Part shown: positions 8,610 to 16,789 of the stretch, one piece after another
Layout: every line of letters begins with the position of its first letter
Position numbering within the stretch: position 1 is the first letter of the stretch
Origin: Cupriavidus sp. WKF15
Lineage (GTDB): Bacteria; Pseudomonadota; Gammaproteobacteria; Burkholderiales; Burkholderiaceae
Assembly (NCBI RefSeq): GCF_029278605.1
Contig: NZ_CP119572.1
Location: 3,100,001-3,164,000, forward strand
DNA: 64,000 nt
Direction of reading: 5' to 3'
Made by a program: the position numbers and the translations under genes
The notes under the pieces: generated by a model
The model's input: the letters and a program-made list of their open reading frames with translations, nothing else
Database searches by the model: none
Told to the model about the DNA's origin: nothing

Positions 8610-9821
8610 TCAGAGCGATGCGTCGATCAACCCGCGCGCCGCGAGGTTGGCCATCAGCGCGCGCACGCCGAACTGCCACGGGGCAATGCGGTCGCTACGG
8701 CTGACGCGGCTTGCCAGGGTGCCCAGCAGCTGGCTTGAGATCCGGACGATATCGCCGTCCTTGTGCGTGAAGCCGCCGCCCGCCGCGTCGCGGTCTTCCA
8801 CCGGCGCGAACAGCGTGCCCAGGAACAGCATGAACCCGTCGGGATACTGATGGGTGGGGCCCATGGCTTGTCCGACCAGGTCGAGCGGATCGCGCGTGAT
8901 CTGGTCCATCGAACTGGCGCCGGACAACACGAAGCCGTCCTGGCCGTCGACGCGCAGGTCCACCTTCGCGCGGCGCACATCGTCGAGCGAAAAGCTTTCA
9001 TCGAAGAGGCGCAGGAGCGGGCCGATCGCGCAGGAACCGTTATTGTCCTTGGCCTTGCCCAGCAACAGCGCGCTACGGCCCTCGAAGTCGCGCAGGTTCA
9101 CGTCATTGCCCAACGTGGCGCCCAGCACGCGGCTGCGGCTGTCGACGGCCAGCACGATTTCTGGTTCCGGGTTGTTCCATTCGGATGCCGGGTGCAGGCC
9201 GATCTCCGTGCCGGTGCCCAGCGCCGACAGCAGCGGTGCCTTGGTAAAGACCTCGGCATCCGGGCCGATGCCCACTTCGAGATACTGCGACCACATGCCC
9301 TGCGCGATCAGCAGCGCCTTGAGCTCGCCTGCCTCGGCGGAACCCGGCCGGAGGCTCGACAGGCTGTCGCCCACCAGCGCGTGGATCCTGGCGCGTACCT
9401 CGGCGGCCCCCTGCGGATCGCCCTTGGTCTGCTCTTCGATCACGCGCTCGACCAGGCTGCCGGCAAAAGTCACCCCCGCCGCCTTGATCACCTGCAGATC
9501 GCACGGCGCCAGCAGGTGCGCGGCTTGCGCGCTGCCGGTGCTGGCCGGCGCATTGGCCAGCAGGCTGTCCAGGCTGCCGATCCATCGGCCCGGCGTGCCG
9601 CGTACCGTGGCAACCGGGTCCGCCTGTTCGAGCAGGCCGCTCATGGTCGGCGCGGCTGCGGAGATGTCGAACACGCCATCGGCGCGCACGGCCACCACCG
9701 ATGGGCCACCAGGCGATGCGTCGGTCGGCGGCAACCACGCACGGCCGACCAGCGTGCCGCGCAGGCCATCGGCGGGCAGGGTCTCCTTGGCGCTGAGGCT
9801 GAGCGCAGGCAGGGAAGTCAT
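8610..9821 (-). CDS. Fumarylacetoacetate hydrolase (FAH) family enzyme of sugar-acid catabolism
   Basis: A 403-residue protein, first gene of the minus-strand catabolic operon; start at 9821 after GGAGACAACG. The N-terminal 110 residues (LRGTLVGRAWLPP, GGPSVVAVRADGVFDIS) precede the FAH fold, whose metal-site carboxylates appear in WNNPEPEIVLAVDSRSRVLG, ATLGNDVNLRDFEGRSALL and GKAKDNNGSCAIGP. Members of this long branch occur beside ketoglutarate semialdehyde dehydrogenases and act on 2-keto-3-deoxy or 2,4-diketo-3-deoxy acids as dehydratases or hydrolases. Here it could process the keto-deoxy product of the GarD-type dehydratase, because no KdgD-type aldolase-fold dehydratase is in the operon. 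That step is inference. Confidence 0.8.
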   Translation of the reverse strand: MTSLPALSLSAKETLPADGLRGTLVGRAWLPPTDASPGGPSVVAVRADGVFDISAAAPTMSGLLEQADPVATVRGTPGRWIGSLDSLLANAPASTGSAQAAHLLAPCDLQVIKAAGVTFAGSLVERVIEEQTKGDPQGAAEVRARIHALVGDSLSSLRPGSAEAGELKALLIAQGMWSQYLEVGIGPDAEVFTKAPLLSALGTGTEIGLHPASEWNNPEPEIVLAVDSRSRVLGATLGNDVNLRDFEGRSALLLGKAKDNNGSCAIGPLLRLFDESFSLDDVRRAKVDLRVDGQDGFVLSGASSMDQITRDPLDLVGQAMGPTHQYPDGFMLFLGTLFAPVEDRDAAGGGFTHKDGDIVRISSQLLGTLASRVSRSDRIAPWQFGVRALMANLAARGLIDASL

Positions 9822-9906
9822 CGTTGTCTCCACGTACAAATTATTGTCGGCGCGAACATCGGGACCATGGCGGAGTCCGGTGCGCAGGTGCAACTCTATG
9901 TGTGGC

Positions 9907-9944
9907 ATCGATAAACATCCAATCGATTATTTGCTAACATCGAT
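9907..9944. promoter_or_regulatory. Three ATCGAT sites in a divergent LysR-type control region
   Basis: The 157-base gap between the divergent FAH-family and LysR genes carries three copies of the self-complementary hexamer ATCGAT at 9907-9912, 9922-9927 and 9939-9944. Start-to-start spacing is 15 and 17 bases. Phased repeats between a LysR gene and its target are typical of LysR recognition and activation sites, so these are the best candidates for the regulator's binding sites. Binding is inferred from position only. Confidence 0.5.
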
Positions 9945-9978
9945 TCCATCTGGTTATCAGTATTACCGGGTTAACCTC

Positions 9979-10995
9979 ATGTCCCGACAAGCCGTTGCTC
10001 CCCCGTCATCCGTGCTGGCCAGGCTGCGTTTCCGGCACCTGCAGTTGCTGGACGTCCTCGGACGCACCCGCAACCTGCGCGCGGCCGCCGAACAGCTGCA
10101 CATCACCCAGCCGGCCGCCACCAAGATCCTGAGCGATATCGAGGGCATGCTCCAGGCAAAGCTGTTCGAGCGCCTGCCGCGCGACATGTGCCCGACGGAC
10201 CTGGGCCTGTTCGCCGTACGCTACGCCAGCACGGCGGTGGCCGACCTCGGCAAGTTCGTCAGCGAACTGGAAACCCTGCGCGCGGGCGGGCACGGCCACC
10301 TCACGGTCGGTGCGATCTCCGCGTCGGCGGCGCAGGTGGTGACCGCCGGCATCCGCGAGATCCTGCAGAAGCGCCCGCGCCTGGTCATCCGGCTGGTGGA
10401 GCAGAGCAGCGACCAGCTCGCCGTGTGGCTGGAGGAAAAGAAGCTCGACATCATGGTCGGGCGCCTGACCGAGCCGCGCCAGCAGGCGATCTTCGATTTC
10501 GAGGTCCTGTCGCCGGAGCCGGTGTGGGTGGTATGCAAGCCGGACCATCCCTTGCTTGCCCAGGCACGACCGGAGCTGGCCGACCTGGCCGAATGGCCGT
10601 GGATCCTCTACCCGCCCGCCACTGCCATCCGGCAGCTGTTCGAAGAAACCTTTGCCGCCGCGGGTATCCGCTCGCTGGTCGGCATGGTGGAAACGCCCTC
10701 GATCTTCTCCACGCTGGAGCTGTTGCAGGCGACCGAGATGCTGTCGCTGCAGCCGCGCGCCGCGGTCGAGAAGTACGTCGGGCAAGGACTGCTCGGGCGC
10801 GTACCCGTGCCGATCCGCCGGGCCATGACGAGCTACGGCATCGTCACGCGGAAGAACGAACTGCGATCCGAGGCCATGGACGCGTTTGTGGAAATCCTGC
10901 GTACCGTGGCCAGGCAACAGGGTACGGCCGGGGATGCGATGGCCCCCGTGCAAGACCGGGACGACAGCGCCACCATTGCACCGATGCACCGCTGA
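9979..10995 (+). CDS. LysR-family regulator of the adjacent sugar-acid operon
   Basis: A 338-residue LysR-type regulator starting at 9979; the much longer open frame upstream is a shadow of the FAH gene. The N-terminal winged helix (RLRFRHLQLLDVLGRTRNLRAAAEQLHITQPAATKILSDIE, residues about 15-55) has the clear HTH, followed by FERLPRDMCPTDLG. The effector domain begins near residue 105 (GHLTVGAISASAAQVV). The HTH with PAATKILSDIE resembles GbpR-type regulators of sugar catabolism. It is divergent from the FAH, MFS, dehydrogenase and dehydratase operon, whose control is the likely job; the inducer would be a pathway intermediate. Confidence 0.85.
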   Translation: MSRQAVAPPSSVLARLRFRHLQLLDVLGRTRNLRAAAEQLHITQPAATKILSDIEGMLQAKLFERLPRDMCPTDLGLFAVRYASTAVADLGKFVSELETLRAGGHGHLTVGAISASAAQVVTAGIREILQKRPRLVIRLVEQSSDQLAVWLEEKKLDIMVGRLTEPRQQAIFDFEVLSPEPVWVVCKPDHPLLAQARPELADLAEWPWILYPPATAIRQLFEETFAAAGIRSLVGMVETPSIFSTLELLQATEMLSLQPRAAVEKYVGQGLLGRVPVPIRRAMTSYGIVTRKNELRSEAMDAFVEILRTVARQQGTAGDAMAPVQDRDDSATIAPMHR

Positions 10996-11155
10996 GTTCC
11001 GGCCTCCGGCCTGTCGCGCGCAAACGACGCTGTTGGGCCCTCCGACATGGCAATCTTCCTAAACCGCAAGTCCATTGATCTGAGATCAAGTTCAGTCGCA
11101 CCGCTCTCCCTACGATCGCTCGGCCTTACCAAGACGATCCAACAAGGAGATTCCG

Positions 11156-12058
11156 ATGCGAGCCATCCCATCACAGATTGCAGTGGCCGCGCTGGCGGCA
11201 TGCGCGTTGCTGAGCGCCTGCGGAGGCGGAGATGACAGCGGCAGCAGTCCGCCAGTCCCTCCCCCGGCGCCTTCGCCTACACCTTCGCCTACACCTTCGC
11301 CTGCCCCCTCGCCGACTCCGGCCCCACCGCATACCGGCGAATCATTGCCGAGCCTGTCGGCTCCACAGCCCGGCTCAACGGCAGCGGTCGGCAATGGCAG
11401 CGAGGGGCTGTGGTCGGAATTCATGACCGTCACATTCATCGACAGCGGCGCGCGCTTCGTCCGCGCCGAGCTGGTCGGTACCGTGCGCGGAGGCTTTCGG
11501 TTTTCCGGTTCAACCTGGAACTTCACGCCAGATACTGTCTCCGAGTTCCTTGTTGCGACGACCGTCACTGGCACAGGGACTATTGCGCTGAACAGCAAGC
11601 TTGACGGCTCCTACCAGAGGGCCGGATCGGACACGCCGTCAACCATCGGTGCCACATACGATCCCGCCAATGCGCTCGCAGTGGATCAGGCGAGCATCGA
11701 GGGAAGCTGGAAGCAAGACGGCTTCGAGATATCGATCGATGACCAGGGCAATGTCAGCGGCACCTACACGAGCGGCACAAAAATCTGCGCGTTGACAGGC
11801 ACCGCGATGTTGGCCGAGCCGGGCTCAGCGAAGAATCTCTATCGAGTCAGTGTGACCCCTTCCGTTGCGACGTCGCCTGCAAGCACTGGCTGTGCCATGT
11901 CCGTAGACATCCCGCATCAGGGCTATGCCGCGATCCGCTTTGTGCCGTCCGATGGCAGCATCGTCACGACAAGCAACACCCTGTACCGCCGCTCGCTGAC
12001 CATGGTCGCGACCACCGGCACTGGTGGCTTCTTCAAGACGCAAATGCTCAAGCAATAG
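11156..12058 (+). CDS. Putative lipoprotein with Pro/Ser/Thr-rich linker
   Basis: A 300-residue exported lipoprotein; start at 11156 with AAGGAG just upstream. The signal peptide ends in lipobox LLSAC with Cys22, followed by GGGDD; Gly at +2 suggests the outer membrane. Residues about 34-60 are a Pro/Ser/Thr-rich linker encoded by short tandem repeats. The rest (residues about 60-300) is mostly beta-rich and contains GTYTSGTKICALTGTA and a later Cys in STGCAMSVDIPHQGYAAIRF, which could form a disulfide. I do not recognise the domain. It stands alone after the LysR gene. Confidence 0.75.
   Translation: MRAIPSQIAVAALAACALLSACGGGDDSGSSPPVPPPAPSPTPSPTPSPAPSPTPAPPHTGESLPSLSAPQPGSTAAVGNGSEGLWSEFMTVTFIDSGARFVRAELVGTVRGGFRFSGSTWNFTPDTVSEFLVATTVTGTGTIALNSKLDGSYQRAGSDTPSTIGATYDPANALAVDQASIEGSWKQDGFEISIDDQGNVSGTYTSGTKICALTGTAMLAEPGSAKNLYRVSVTPSVATSPASTGCAMSVDIPHQGYAAIRFVPSDGSIVTTSNTLYRRSLTMVATTGTGGFFKTQMLKQ
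11270..11305 (+). repeat. 12-bp tandem repeat in the lipoprotein linker
   Basis: Three consecutive 12-base units (two exact copies of CCTTCGCCTACA, then CCTTCGCCTGCC) encode the PSPT-type linker of the lipoprotein. Twelve-base units keep the frame, so copy-number change would alter only linker length. Confidence 0.8.
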
Positions 12059-12220
12059 CCGGCCGGCAGGTGGGCGGAGAAACGCGGTGGCGCCGAACTC
12101 AAAGCGTCGCGGCCACAGGGATCGACGCGTCACCATCGTCACGGTGCGGTCGTGCTACTCCTTCCCTGAGGAAAAGCCTGTCAGCGCTGGCGACGGGCAG
12201 GCCAGATCATGCACCTTCGC

Positions 12221-12769
12221 TTATTTCGGTGCCCGAGCCTCCGCCATCTCCATGAGCCGGCAAACCGTTTTCCAGTTCCGCGCTGTCATCGGTACGCCGA
12301 GCAGTCGCTCGCTGTTCGCGGCAAGCTTCGATGTTCCAACGCCTGCCGGGGCATGCAGATAGAACACCTTGCCATCGAGACGAAAGCGCTCGGACTCCAG
12401 CTTGATGGTGCCGAGTCGTTCCAGGTCGGGACTCGCGGGAGCGTCAGCCAGGAATCCGACCTGCAGGCGGTTTGCATCGCTTTCAGCATCGGGGAACGGA
12501 TTGCGCTCGATCGCCCTGCGCAGATCATTCTGTGACAGCACCAGCACCGTTGGCTGAAAGCCGCGTCGACGCTTGATCTCCGGGCCGAGCTTCGATGCAA
12601 TGTGCGCTGCCGCCTCCTTGCTGGCCTCGAATACCACGTTGCCGCTCTGGATATAGGTTCTGACTTCCACCGCACCCAGGCTATCGAGGATGGAAACCAG
12701 ATCTTTCATCGGCAAGGCGTTCTTGCCGCCAACGTTAATGCCTCTCAGCAGCAGGATGTAGTGCTTCAT
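12221..12769 (-). CDS. DUF1697 domain-containing protein
   Basis: A 182-residue soluble protein that matches DUF1697 over its full length. The N-terminus MKHYILLLRGINVGGKNALPM and the motif YIQSGNVVFEA are the family's signature, and the C-terminus ends in TARNWKTVCRLMEMA as usual. The function of the family is not established. Its start is 15 bases after the stop of the MerR-family gene on the same strand, so the two probably share a transcript. Confidence 0.85.
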   Translation of the reverse strand: MKHYILLLRGINVGGKNALPMKDLVSILDSLGAVEVRTYIQSGNVVFEASKEAAAHIASKLGPEIKRRRGFQPTVLVLSQNDLRRAIERNPFPDAESDANRLQVGFLADAPASPDLERLGTIKLESERFRLDGKVFYLHAPAGVGTSKLAANSERLLGVPMTARNWKTVCRLMEMAEARAPK

Positions 12770-12784
12770 TGACCCACCTCGGCG

Positions 12785-13216
12785 CTACCTGGCGCCACGT
12801 TTCAATGCTGGTTGCCCCAGGCCCCTCTGGAGAGCGCCTGACGCCGCCGCTTTGACAAGCTTCTGGAAGGTCGGGCATTCAGCATGGCTCGGCGCCGGGC
12901 ATTCCGCCGCATGCCGCAGGCCGTGGCTCATCGCGCGAAGCCGCGTGATCAGCGCGTCGATCTCGTCGGCCTTTTCCAGCAGCAACTGCCTGTCGATGTG
13001 CGCCTGGCCATCAGGCGCGAACATCGAACGGATCTCATCCAGCGAGAGTCCCGCCGCCTGCCCGAGCGAGATCAGCGCAAGCTGATTCACGACGCCTTCT
13101 GCAAACCTGCGCCGGGCGCCCTGCGGGCCCAGCGACACGATCAGCCCCTTCTTCTCGTAATAGCGCAGTGTCGAAGCAGGCACCCCCGTGCGTTTGGCGA
13201 CTTCGGCGATATCCAT
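12785..13216 (-). CDS. MerR-family transcriptional regulator
   Basis: A 143-residue MerR-type regulator. The N-terminal winged HTH reads MDIAEVAKRTGVPASTLRYYEKKGLI, then a dimerisation helix (DRQLLLEKADEIDALITRLRAM) and a C-terminal effector region with Cys residues in HAAECPAPSHAECPTFQKLV. The two cysteines (near residues 105 and 113) could bind metal or sense thiol/redox stress. It is divergent from the DUF2938, flavodoxin-like and DUF2798 genes; the shared gap holds a MerR-type promoter. Redox or electrophile sensing is inferred from the flavodoxin-like target. Confidence 0.85.
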   Translation of the reverse strand: MDIAEVAKRTGVPASTLRYYEKKGLIVSLGPQGARRRFAEGVVNQLALISLGQAAGLSLDEIRSMFAPDGQAHIDRQLLLEKADEIDALITRLRAMSHGLRHAAECPAPSHAECPTFQKLVKAAASGALQRGLGQPALKRGAR

Positions 13217-13226
13217 CAGACGGCCC

Positions 13227-13257
13227 TTGACTTGAAGTTGACTTCAACTTCTATAGT
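13227..13257 (+). promoter_or_regulatory. MerR-type promoter: 19-bp spacer with central dyad
   Basis: A -35 box TTGACT (13227-13232) and a -10 box TATAGT (13252-13257) are separated by 19 bases, the over-long spacing that MerR-family activators correct by twisting DNA. The spacer holds the dyad GAAGTTGACTTCAACTTC (13234-13251), symmetrical in 16 of 18 positions. It faces the DUF2938, flavodoxin-like and DUF2798 genes, so the adjacent MerR protein is the expected regulator. Confidence 0.85.
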
Positions 13258-13295
13258 GGCCACATCGTTTCCGCAAGTCAACTGCAAGGAACCCC

Positions 13296-13790
13296 ATGAC
13301 ACGCCTGCCAGAAATCGCCACGATCGTTGCCATCGGGATGGGTGCCACGGCCTTCATGGACGTCTGGCTGACGTTCCTCAAGCGCATCGGCGTCCCGACA
13401 CTCAATTTCGCGTTCATCGGGCGATGGGTCGGCCACCTGTTTCGCGGGAGATTCGCGCACGCCTCGATCGGGCAGGCACAGCCGATTTCCGGCGAACGCG
13501 CACTGGGCTGGCTCACGCACTATGCGATCGGCATCGCGTTCGCGTGGCTGCTCATTGCGATCGGCGGTGCCAGCTGGGCCCACAACCCCACAGTGCTGCC
13601 GGCGGTTCTCGTCGGCATGGCTACAGTCGCGGCACCGCTGTTCATCATGCAGCCAGCCATGGGCGCCGGCTTTGCCGCTTCCCGGACGCCGACGCCGTTC
13701 AGGAACTGCCTGCGCAGCGTCGCCAATCACACCGTCTTTGGCTTCGGCCTGTACCTGTCCGCGCGCTGTATCGCATCTCTAATGCAATAA
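13296..13790 (+). CDS. DUF2938 membrane protein
   Basis: A 164-residue inner-membrane protein, start at 13296 after AAGGA. The opening LPEIATIVAIGMGATAFMDVWLTFLKRIGVP and later WVGHLFRGRF and GWLTHYAIGIAFAWLLIAIGG match DUF2938, with about four membrane spans. Function is unknown. It is the first gene behind the MerR-type promoter and is followed 46 bases later by a flavodoxin-like gene; co-expression suggests a stress-response role. Confidence 0.85.
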   Translation: MTRLPEIATIVAIGMGATAFMDVWLTFLKRIGVPTLNFAFIGRWVGHLFRGRFAHASIGQAQPISGERALGWLTHYAIGIAFAWLLIAIGGASWAHNPTVLPAVLVGMATVAAPLFIMQPAMGAGFAASRTPTPFRNCLRSVANHTVFGFGLYLSARCIASLMQ

Positions 13791-13836
13791 AGAACGCCTT
13801 CCCCGAACTACCGCAACGTAAACTGGATTAATCGCC

Positions 13837-14397
13837 ATGAAGAAGCTAGCCATCATCTATCACAGCGCCCACGGCCACACCGAACACATTGCCGGGTGCG
13901 TGCAGGAAGGCGCGGCGAGCGTCGCCGATACCGAAGCCCGGCTGATCAAGGCCAGGGACCTGGCAGAAGCCCCGGAGGAACTGCTAGGGTACGACGCCTA
14001 CATCCTCGGCTCGCCAACCTACCTTGGCGGTGTCTCCGGCACCTTCAAGACCTTCATGGATGCCACCGGGCGCCTGTGGCGAACGCAGCAACTCAAGGGG
14101 AAGCTCGCTGCCGGCTTCACGGTGTCGTCGCTGCCTGCCGGCGACAAGCAGTCAACGCTGATGTCGATCTTCGTGTTTTCCATGCAGCACGGGATGCTGT
14201 GGGTCGGCAACCCTATCTTGCCCGAGCAGCACGGCGGCGTTCCCTATGACGAGGCCGCCAACCGGCTGGGATCGTGGTCGGGCCTGATGGCCCAGTCCGA
14301 CCACTCCGCGGCGGCAGATGCGTTCGCCCCCGGCGATGTGAAGACCGCCAGAATGTTCGGCAGGAACTTCGCCGAGACGCTGCACCGCGTCCGCTGA
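13837..14397 (+). CDS. Flavodoxin-like NAD(P)H:quinone oxidoreductase (WrbA-type)
   Basis: A 186-residue flavoprotein of the flavodoxin/WrbA type. The FMN phosphate loop is seen at the start (MKKLAIIYHSAHGHTEHIA), the second flavin loop in ILGSPTYLGGVSGTFKTFMDATGRLW, and the third in GFTVSSLPAGDKQSTLMSIFVFSMQHGMLWVGNP. WrbA-type proteins reduce quinones by two electrons and limit redox cycling. It is the middle gene of the MerR-controlled set, which fits a role in quinone or electrophile stress. Confidence 0.85.
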   Translation: MKKLAIIYHSAHGHTEHIAGCVQEGAASVADTEARLIKARDLAEAPEELLGYDAYILGSPTYLGGVSGTFKTFMDATGRLWRTQQLKGKLAAGFTVSSLPAGDKQSTLMSIFVFSMQHGMLWVGNPILPEQHGGVPYDEAANRLGSWSGLMAQSDHSAAADAFAPGDVKTARMFGRNFAETLHRVR

Positions 14398-14433
14398 AAT
14401 GCACGTCCCGCGCAACGAATACGAGGAACGCCC

Positions 14434-14658
14434 ATGATCCCGAGGAAATACGGTCCGCAGTTGTTCAGCCTGGTGCTGTCGGGGCTGATGTCCCTGATCG
14501 TTGCCGGCATCTCGACGTATCGCGCTGTCGGCCTGGTACCGGACTTTGCCGGCATGTGGATCAGCGCATGGCTGACGGCCTGGCTGGTTGCGTTTCCTGC
14601 CGTCCTGCTGGTCACGCCGGTTGCGCGCAGGGCTGTGCAGGCACTCGTGGAGGAGTAA
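14434..14658 (+). CDS. DUF2798 small membrane protein
   Basis: A 74-residue protein with two membrane helices separated by a short loop (LFSLVLSGLMSLIVAGISTYR and WISAWLTAWLVAFPAVLLVTP), matching DUF2798. It ends in the basic stretch VARRAVQALVEE. The start at 14434 is preceded by GAGGAACGCCC. It is the last gene behind the MerR-type promoter. Function is unknown. Confidence 0.8.
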   Translation: MIPRKYGPQLFSLVLSGLMSLIVAGISTYRAVGLVPDFAGMWISAWLTAWLVAFPAVLLVTPVARRAVQALVEE

Positions 14659-14692
14659 CAACGCGCTGGCTGTCACCATCCCTATCCATCAT

Positions 14693-15490
14693 TCACTTGC
14701 CCCTCCACTCCGGCGGCCGCCGACCCACGAACGCCTCCACGCCTTCGCGGAAGTCTTCGCTGCCATAGCACTGCCGCACCAGGTCATCGGTATCGGCCAC
14801 TGCCTCCACGGTCTGTCGCCGCAATGACTCCTTCACGACCCGCTGCGTTACCGGCGCCAGCGCGGCGAGCCGGCCGCACAGGGCGTTGACCTCGCCGTCC
14901 AGCGCCTCCGGTGCATAGACCCCTTCCAGAAAGCCACACGCCAGCGCCGCATCGGCATCGAGTATCTGCGCGAGCAACAGCATGCGGCGCACGGGCTGCA
15001 GGCCCCATGCCGCACGCAGCTTGGCGAGGTTCTGTGCCGACAACGTATTGCCGAGCGTCTTCGCAATCGGCACGCCGAATTTTGCTTTGGGCGTCGCGAC
15101 ACGGAAATCGCATGCCGTGGCAATGGCAAGCCCGCCGCCCACCGCCCATCCTTCGACGACTGCCACGGTAGGCATCGGCAGCCGCTCTACCAGCCCGATG
15201 CCCTCGTCGATGCGCGCTTCGTAGCCCACCCCGTCGTCGCCACCGGAGAACTGCCGGAACTGGGCGATATCGGTGCCCGCGACAAAGGCCTCGCCGCCCG
15301 CGCCGCGCATGACCACCACGCGCGCGCCAGAGTTGCCCTCGGCGGAAAGCGTGCGGCAGTGCGAGGCAAGCTGCTCGTACATGGCCCACGTCATCGCATT
15401 GCGCGCGGCCGGACGGTCGAAGGTCAGCGTCGCGACCTGCCCTTGCCTCGTGAGCGTGACCCGCCCTTCGTCGGGCTGAGCGGTGCTCAC
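14693..15490 (-). CDS. Enoyl-CoA hydratase/isomerase family protein
   Basis: A 265-residue crotonase-fold enzyme. The start is a GTG at 15490 that overlaps the stop of the CoA-transferase gene by four bases, so the two are coupled. Family signatures are LTFDRPAARNAMTWAMYEQL, the oxyanion-hole motif GAGGEAFVAGTDIAQF and VEGWAVGGGLAIATACDFRVATPKAKFGVP. It should hydrate or isomerise an enoyl-CoA made from the acid activated by the neighbouring CoA-transferase. The substrate is unknown. Confidence 0.88.
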   Translation of the reverse strand: MSTAQPDEGRVTLTRQGQVATLTFDRPAARNAMTWAMYEQLASHCRTLSAEGNSGARVVVMRGAGGEAFVAGTDIAQFRQFSGGDDGVGYEARIDEGIGLVERLPMPTVAVVEGWAVGGGLAIATACDFRVATPKAKFGVPIAKTLGNTLSAQNLAKLRAAWGLQPVRRMLLLAQILDADAALACGFLEGVYAPEALDGEVNALCGRLAALAPVTQRVVKESLRRQTVEAVADTDDLVRQCYGSEDFREGVEAFVGRRPPEWRGK

Positions 15491-16722
15491 GCGCCGAACG
15501 CGCCGGCCGCGGCCAGCGACTTCTGTTGGTCCTTCGAAAGCCCCAGCTCCGCCAGGATTTCCTCCGTATGCTGGCCCAGCAGCGGCGGCGGGCGCCGTAC
15601 CTGTTGCGGCGTGCCGCCCATCTTCACGGCGAAGCCGATATTAGGCACCTTGCCTTCGATCGGGTGGTCGATCTCGATGCGCATCTGGCGGTGCCGGCCG
15701 TGCTCGCTGTCGAAGGCCTGCGGATAGGTCAGGATCGGCCCCGCCGGAATGCCGACTTCGAGCAGGTGTTCGATCCAGTAGTCGCAGCCCTGCCTGGCGA
15801 AACTCTCCTCCAGCGCGGCGATCAGTTCCTTGCGGTTGTTCAAGCGCAGCGCGACGGTGGCAAAGCGCTCATCGGCCAGCAGGTCCGGCCGGTCGATGGT
15901 CTTGCACAGCAACTGCCACAGCTTCTGGTTGGTCGCGCCCATGACGAAATAGCCATCGGCGGCCTTCATCGCCTGGTACGGCGCGCTCATGCGATTGGCC
16001 GTGCCCAGCGGCTCGGGCTCGCGGCCGGTGCCCCAGTATTCGCAGGTGTCCCAGATCGAGAACGCCAGCGCGGAGTCGAACAGCGACGCATCGACATACT
16101 GCCCCTTGCCAGTCGCCTTCGCACCGATATATGCGGACAGCATGCCGTAGGTCGCGAACAGCGCGCAGCCGATGTCGGCCACCGGCACGCCCGCCTTGAC
16201 CGGCGCGCCGCCCGGGTAGCCAGTCACGCTCATCACGCCCGACATGGCCTGCGCCATCAGGTCGAAGCCGGGCCGGCTGGCCCACGGGCCGCTCTGGCCA
16301 AAGCCGGAGATGCTGCAGTAGACCAGCTTCGGGTTGATCTTGCTGAGCGTCTCGTAGTCGATGCCCAGGCGCTTCATCACGCCCGGACGATAGTTCTCGA
16401 CCAGGATGTCGGCCGTCTGCGCCAGGCGATACAGTACCTCGCGGCCCGACTCGGTCTTGAGATCGAGCGTGACGCTGCGCTTGTTGCGGTTCATGTTGAG
16501 GAAGCCCATGCTGTCCGGGCCCTTCATCTTGAACCCCATCGAGCCGCGCGTCTGGTCGCCGCCCTCTGGCGGTTCGATCTTGATCACGTCGGCGCCAAGG
16601 TCGGCCAGCAGCATGCAGGCATAGGGGCCGGCCATGACCTGGCAGATGTCGAGCACGCGCACGCCGGCCAGCGGCAAGGGGCGAGCGGACGTCTGGTCGC
16701 GGGTATCGGCGAAATCTGTCAT
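15487..16722 (-). CDS. CaiB/BaiF family CoA-transferase
   Basis: A 411-residue family III CoA-transferase, start at 16722 after AGGAAG. It shows the opening PLAGVRVLDICQVMAGPYACMLLADLGADVIKIEPP, then NMNRNKRSVTLDLKTESGREVL and DILVENYRPGVMKRLGIDYE; the Asp of the VTGYPGG/VPVADIG region is the likely catalytic residue. Such enzymes move CoA between organic acids, for example from succinyl-CoA. It lies between a Bug receptor gene and a crotonase gene, so together they form an uptake-activation-hydration route for an unidentified carboxylate. Confidence 0.9.
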   Translation of the reverse strand: MTDFADTRDQTSARPLPLAGVRVLDICQVMAGPYACMLLADLGADVIKIEPPEGGDQTRGSMGFKMKGPDSMGFLNMNRNKRSVTLDLKTESGREVLYRLAQTADILVENYRPGVMKRLGIDYETLSKINPKLVYCSISGFGQSGPWASRPGFDLMAQAMSGVMSVTGYPGGAPVKAGVPVADIGCALFATYGMLSAYIGAKATGKGQYVDASLFDSALAFSIWDTCEYWGTGREPEPLGTANRMSAPYQAMKAADGYFVMGATNQKLWQLLCKTIDRPDLLADERFATVALRLNNRKELIAALEESFARQGCDYWIEHLLEVGIPAGPILTYPQAFDSEHGRHRQMRIEIDHPIEGKVPNIGFAVKMGGTPQQVRRPPPLLGQHTEEILAELGLSKDQQKSLAAAGAFGA

Positions 16723-16789
16723 CGGGTACTTCCTGGATAAGGGTATCGGGTGGCGTGCGCGGGTGCGGGTGCGGCGGCGCGCCCGGCCA

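Noticed and set aside
11270..11305. Short tandem repeats as a possible CRISPR-like array
   Set aside because: The units are 12 bases, in frame, without spacers, and code for a Pro/Ser/Thr linker.
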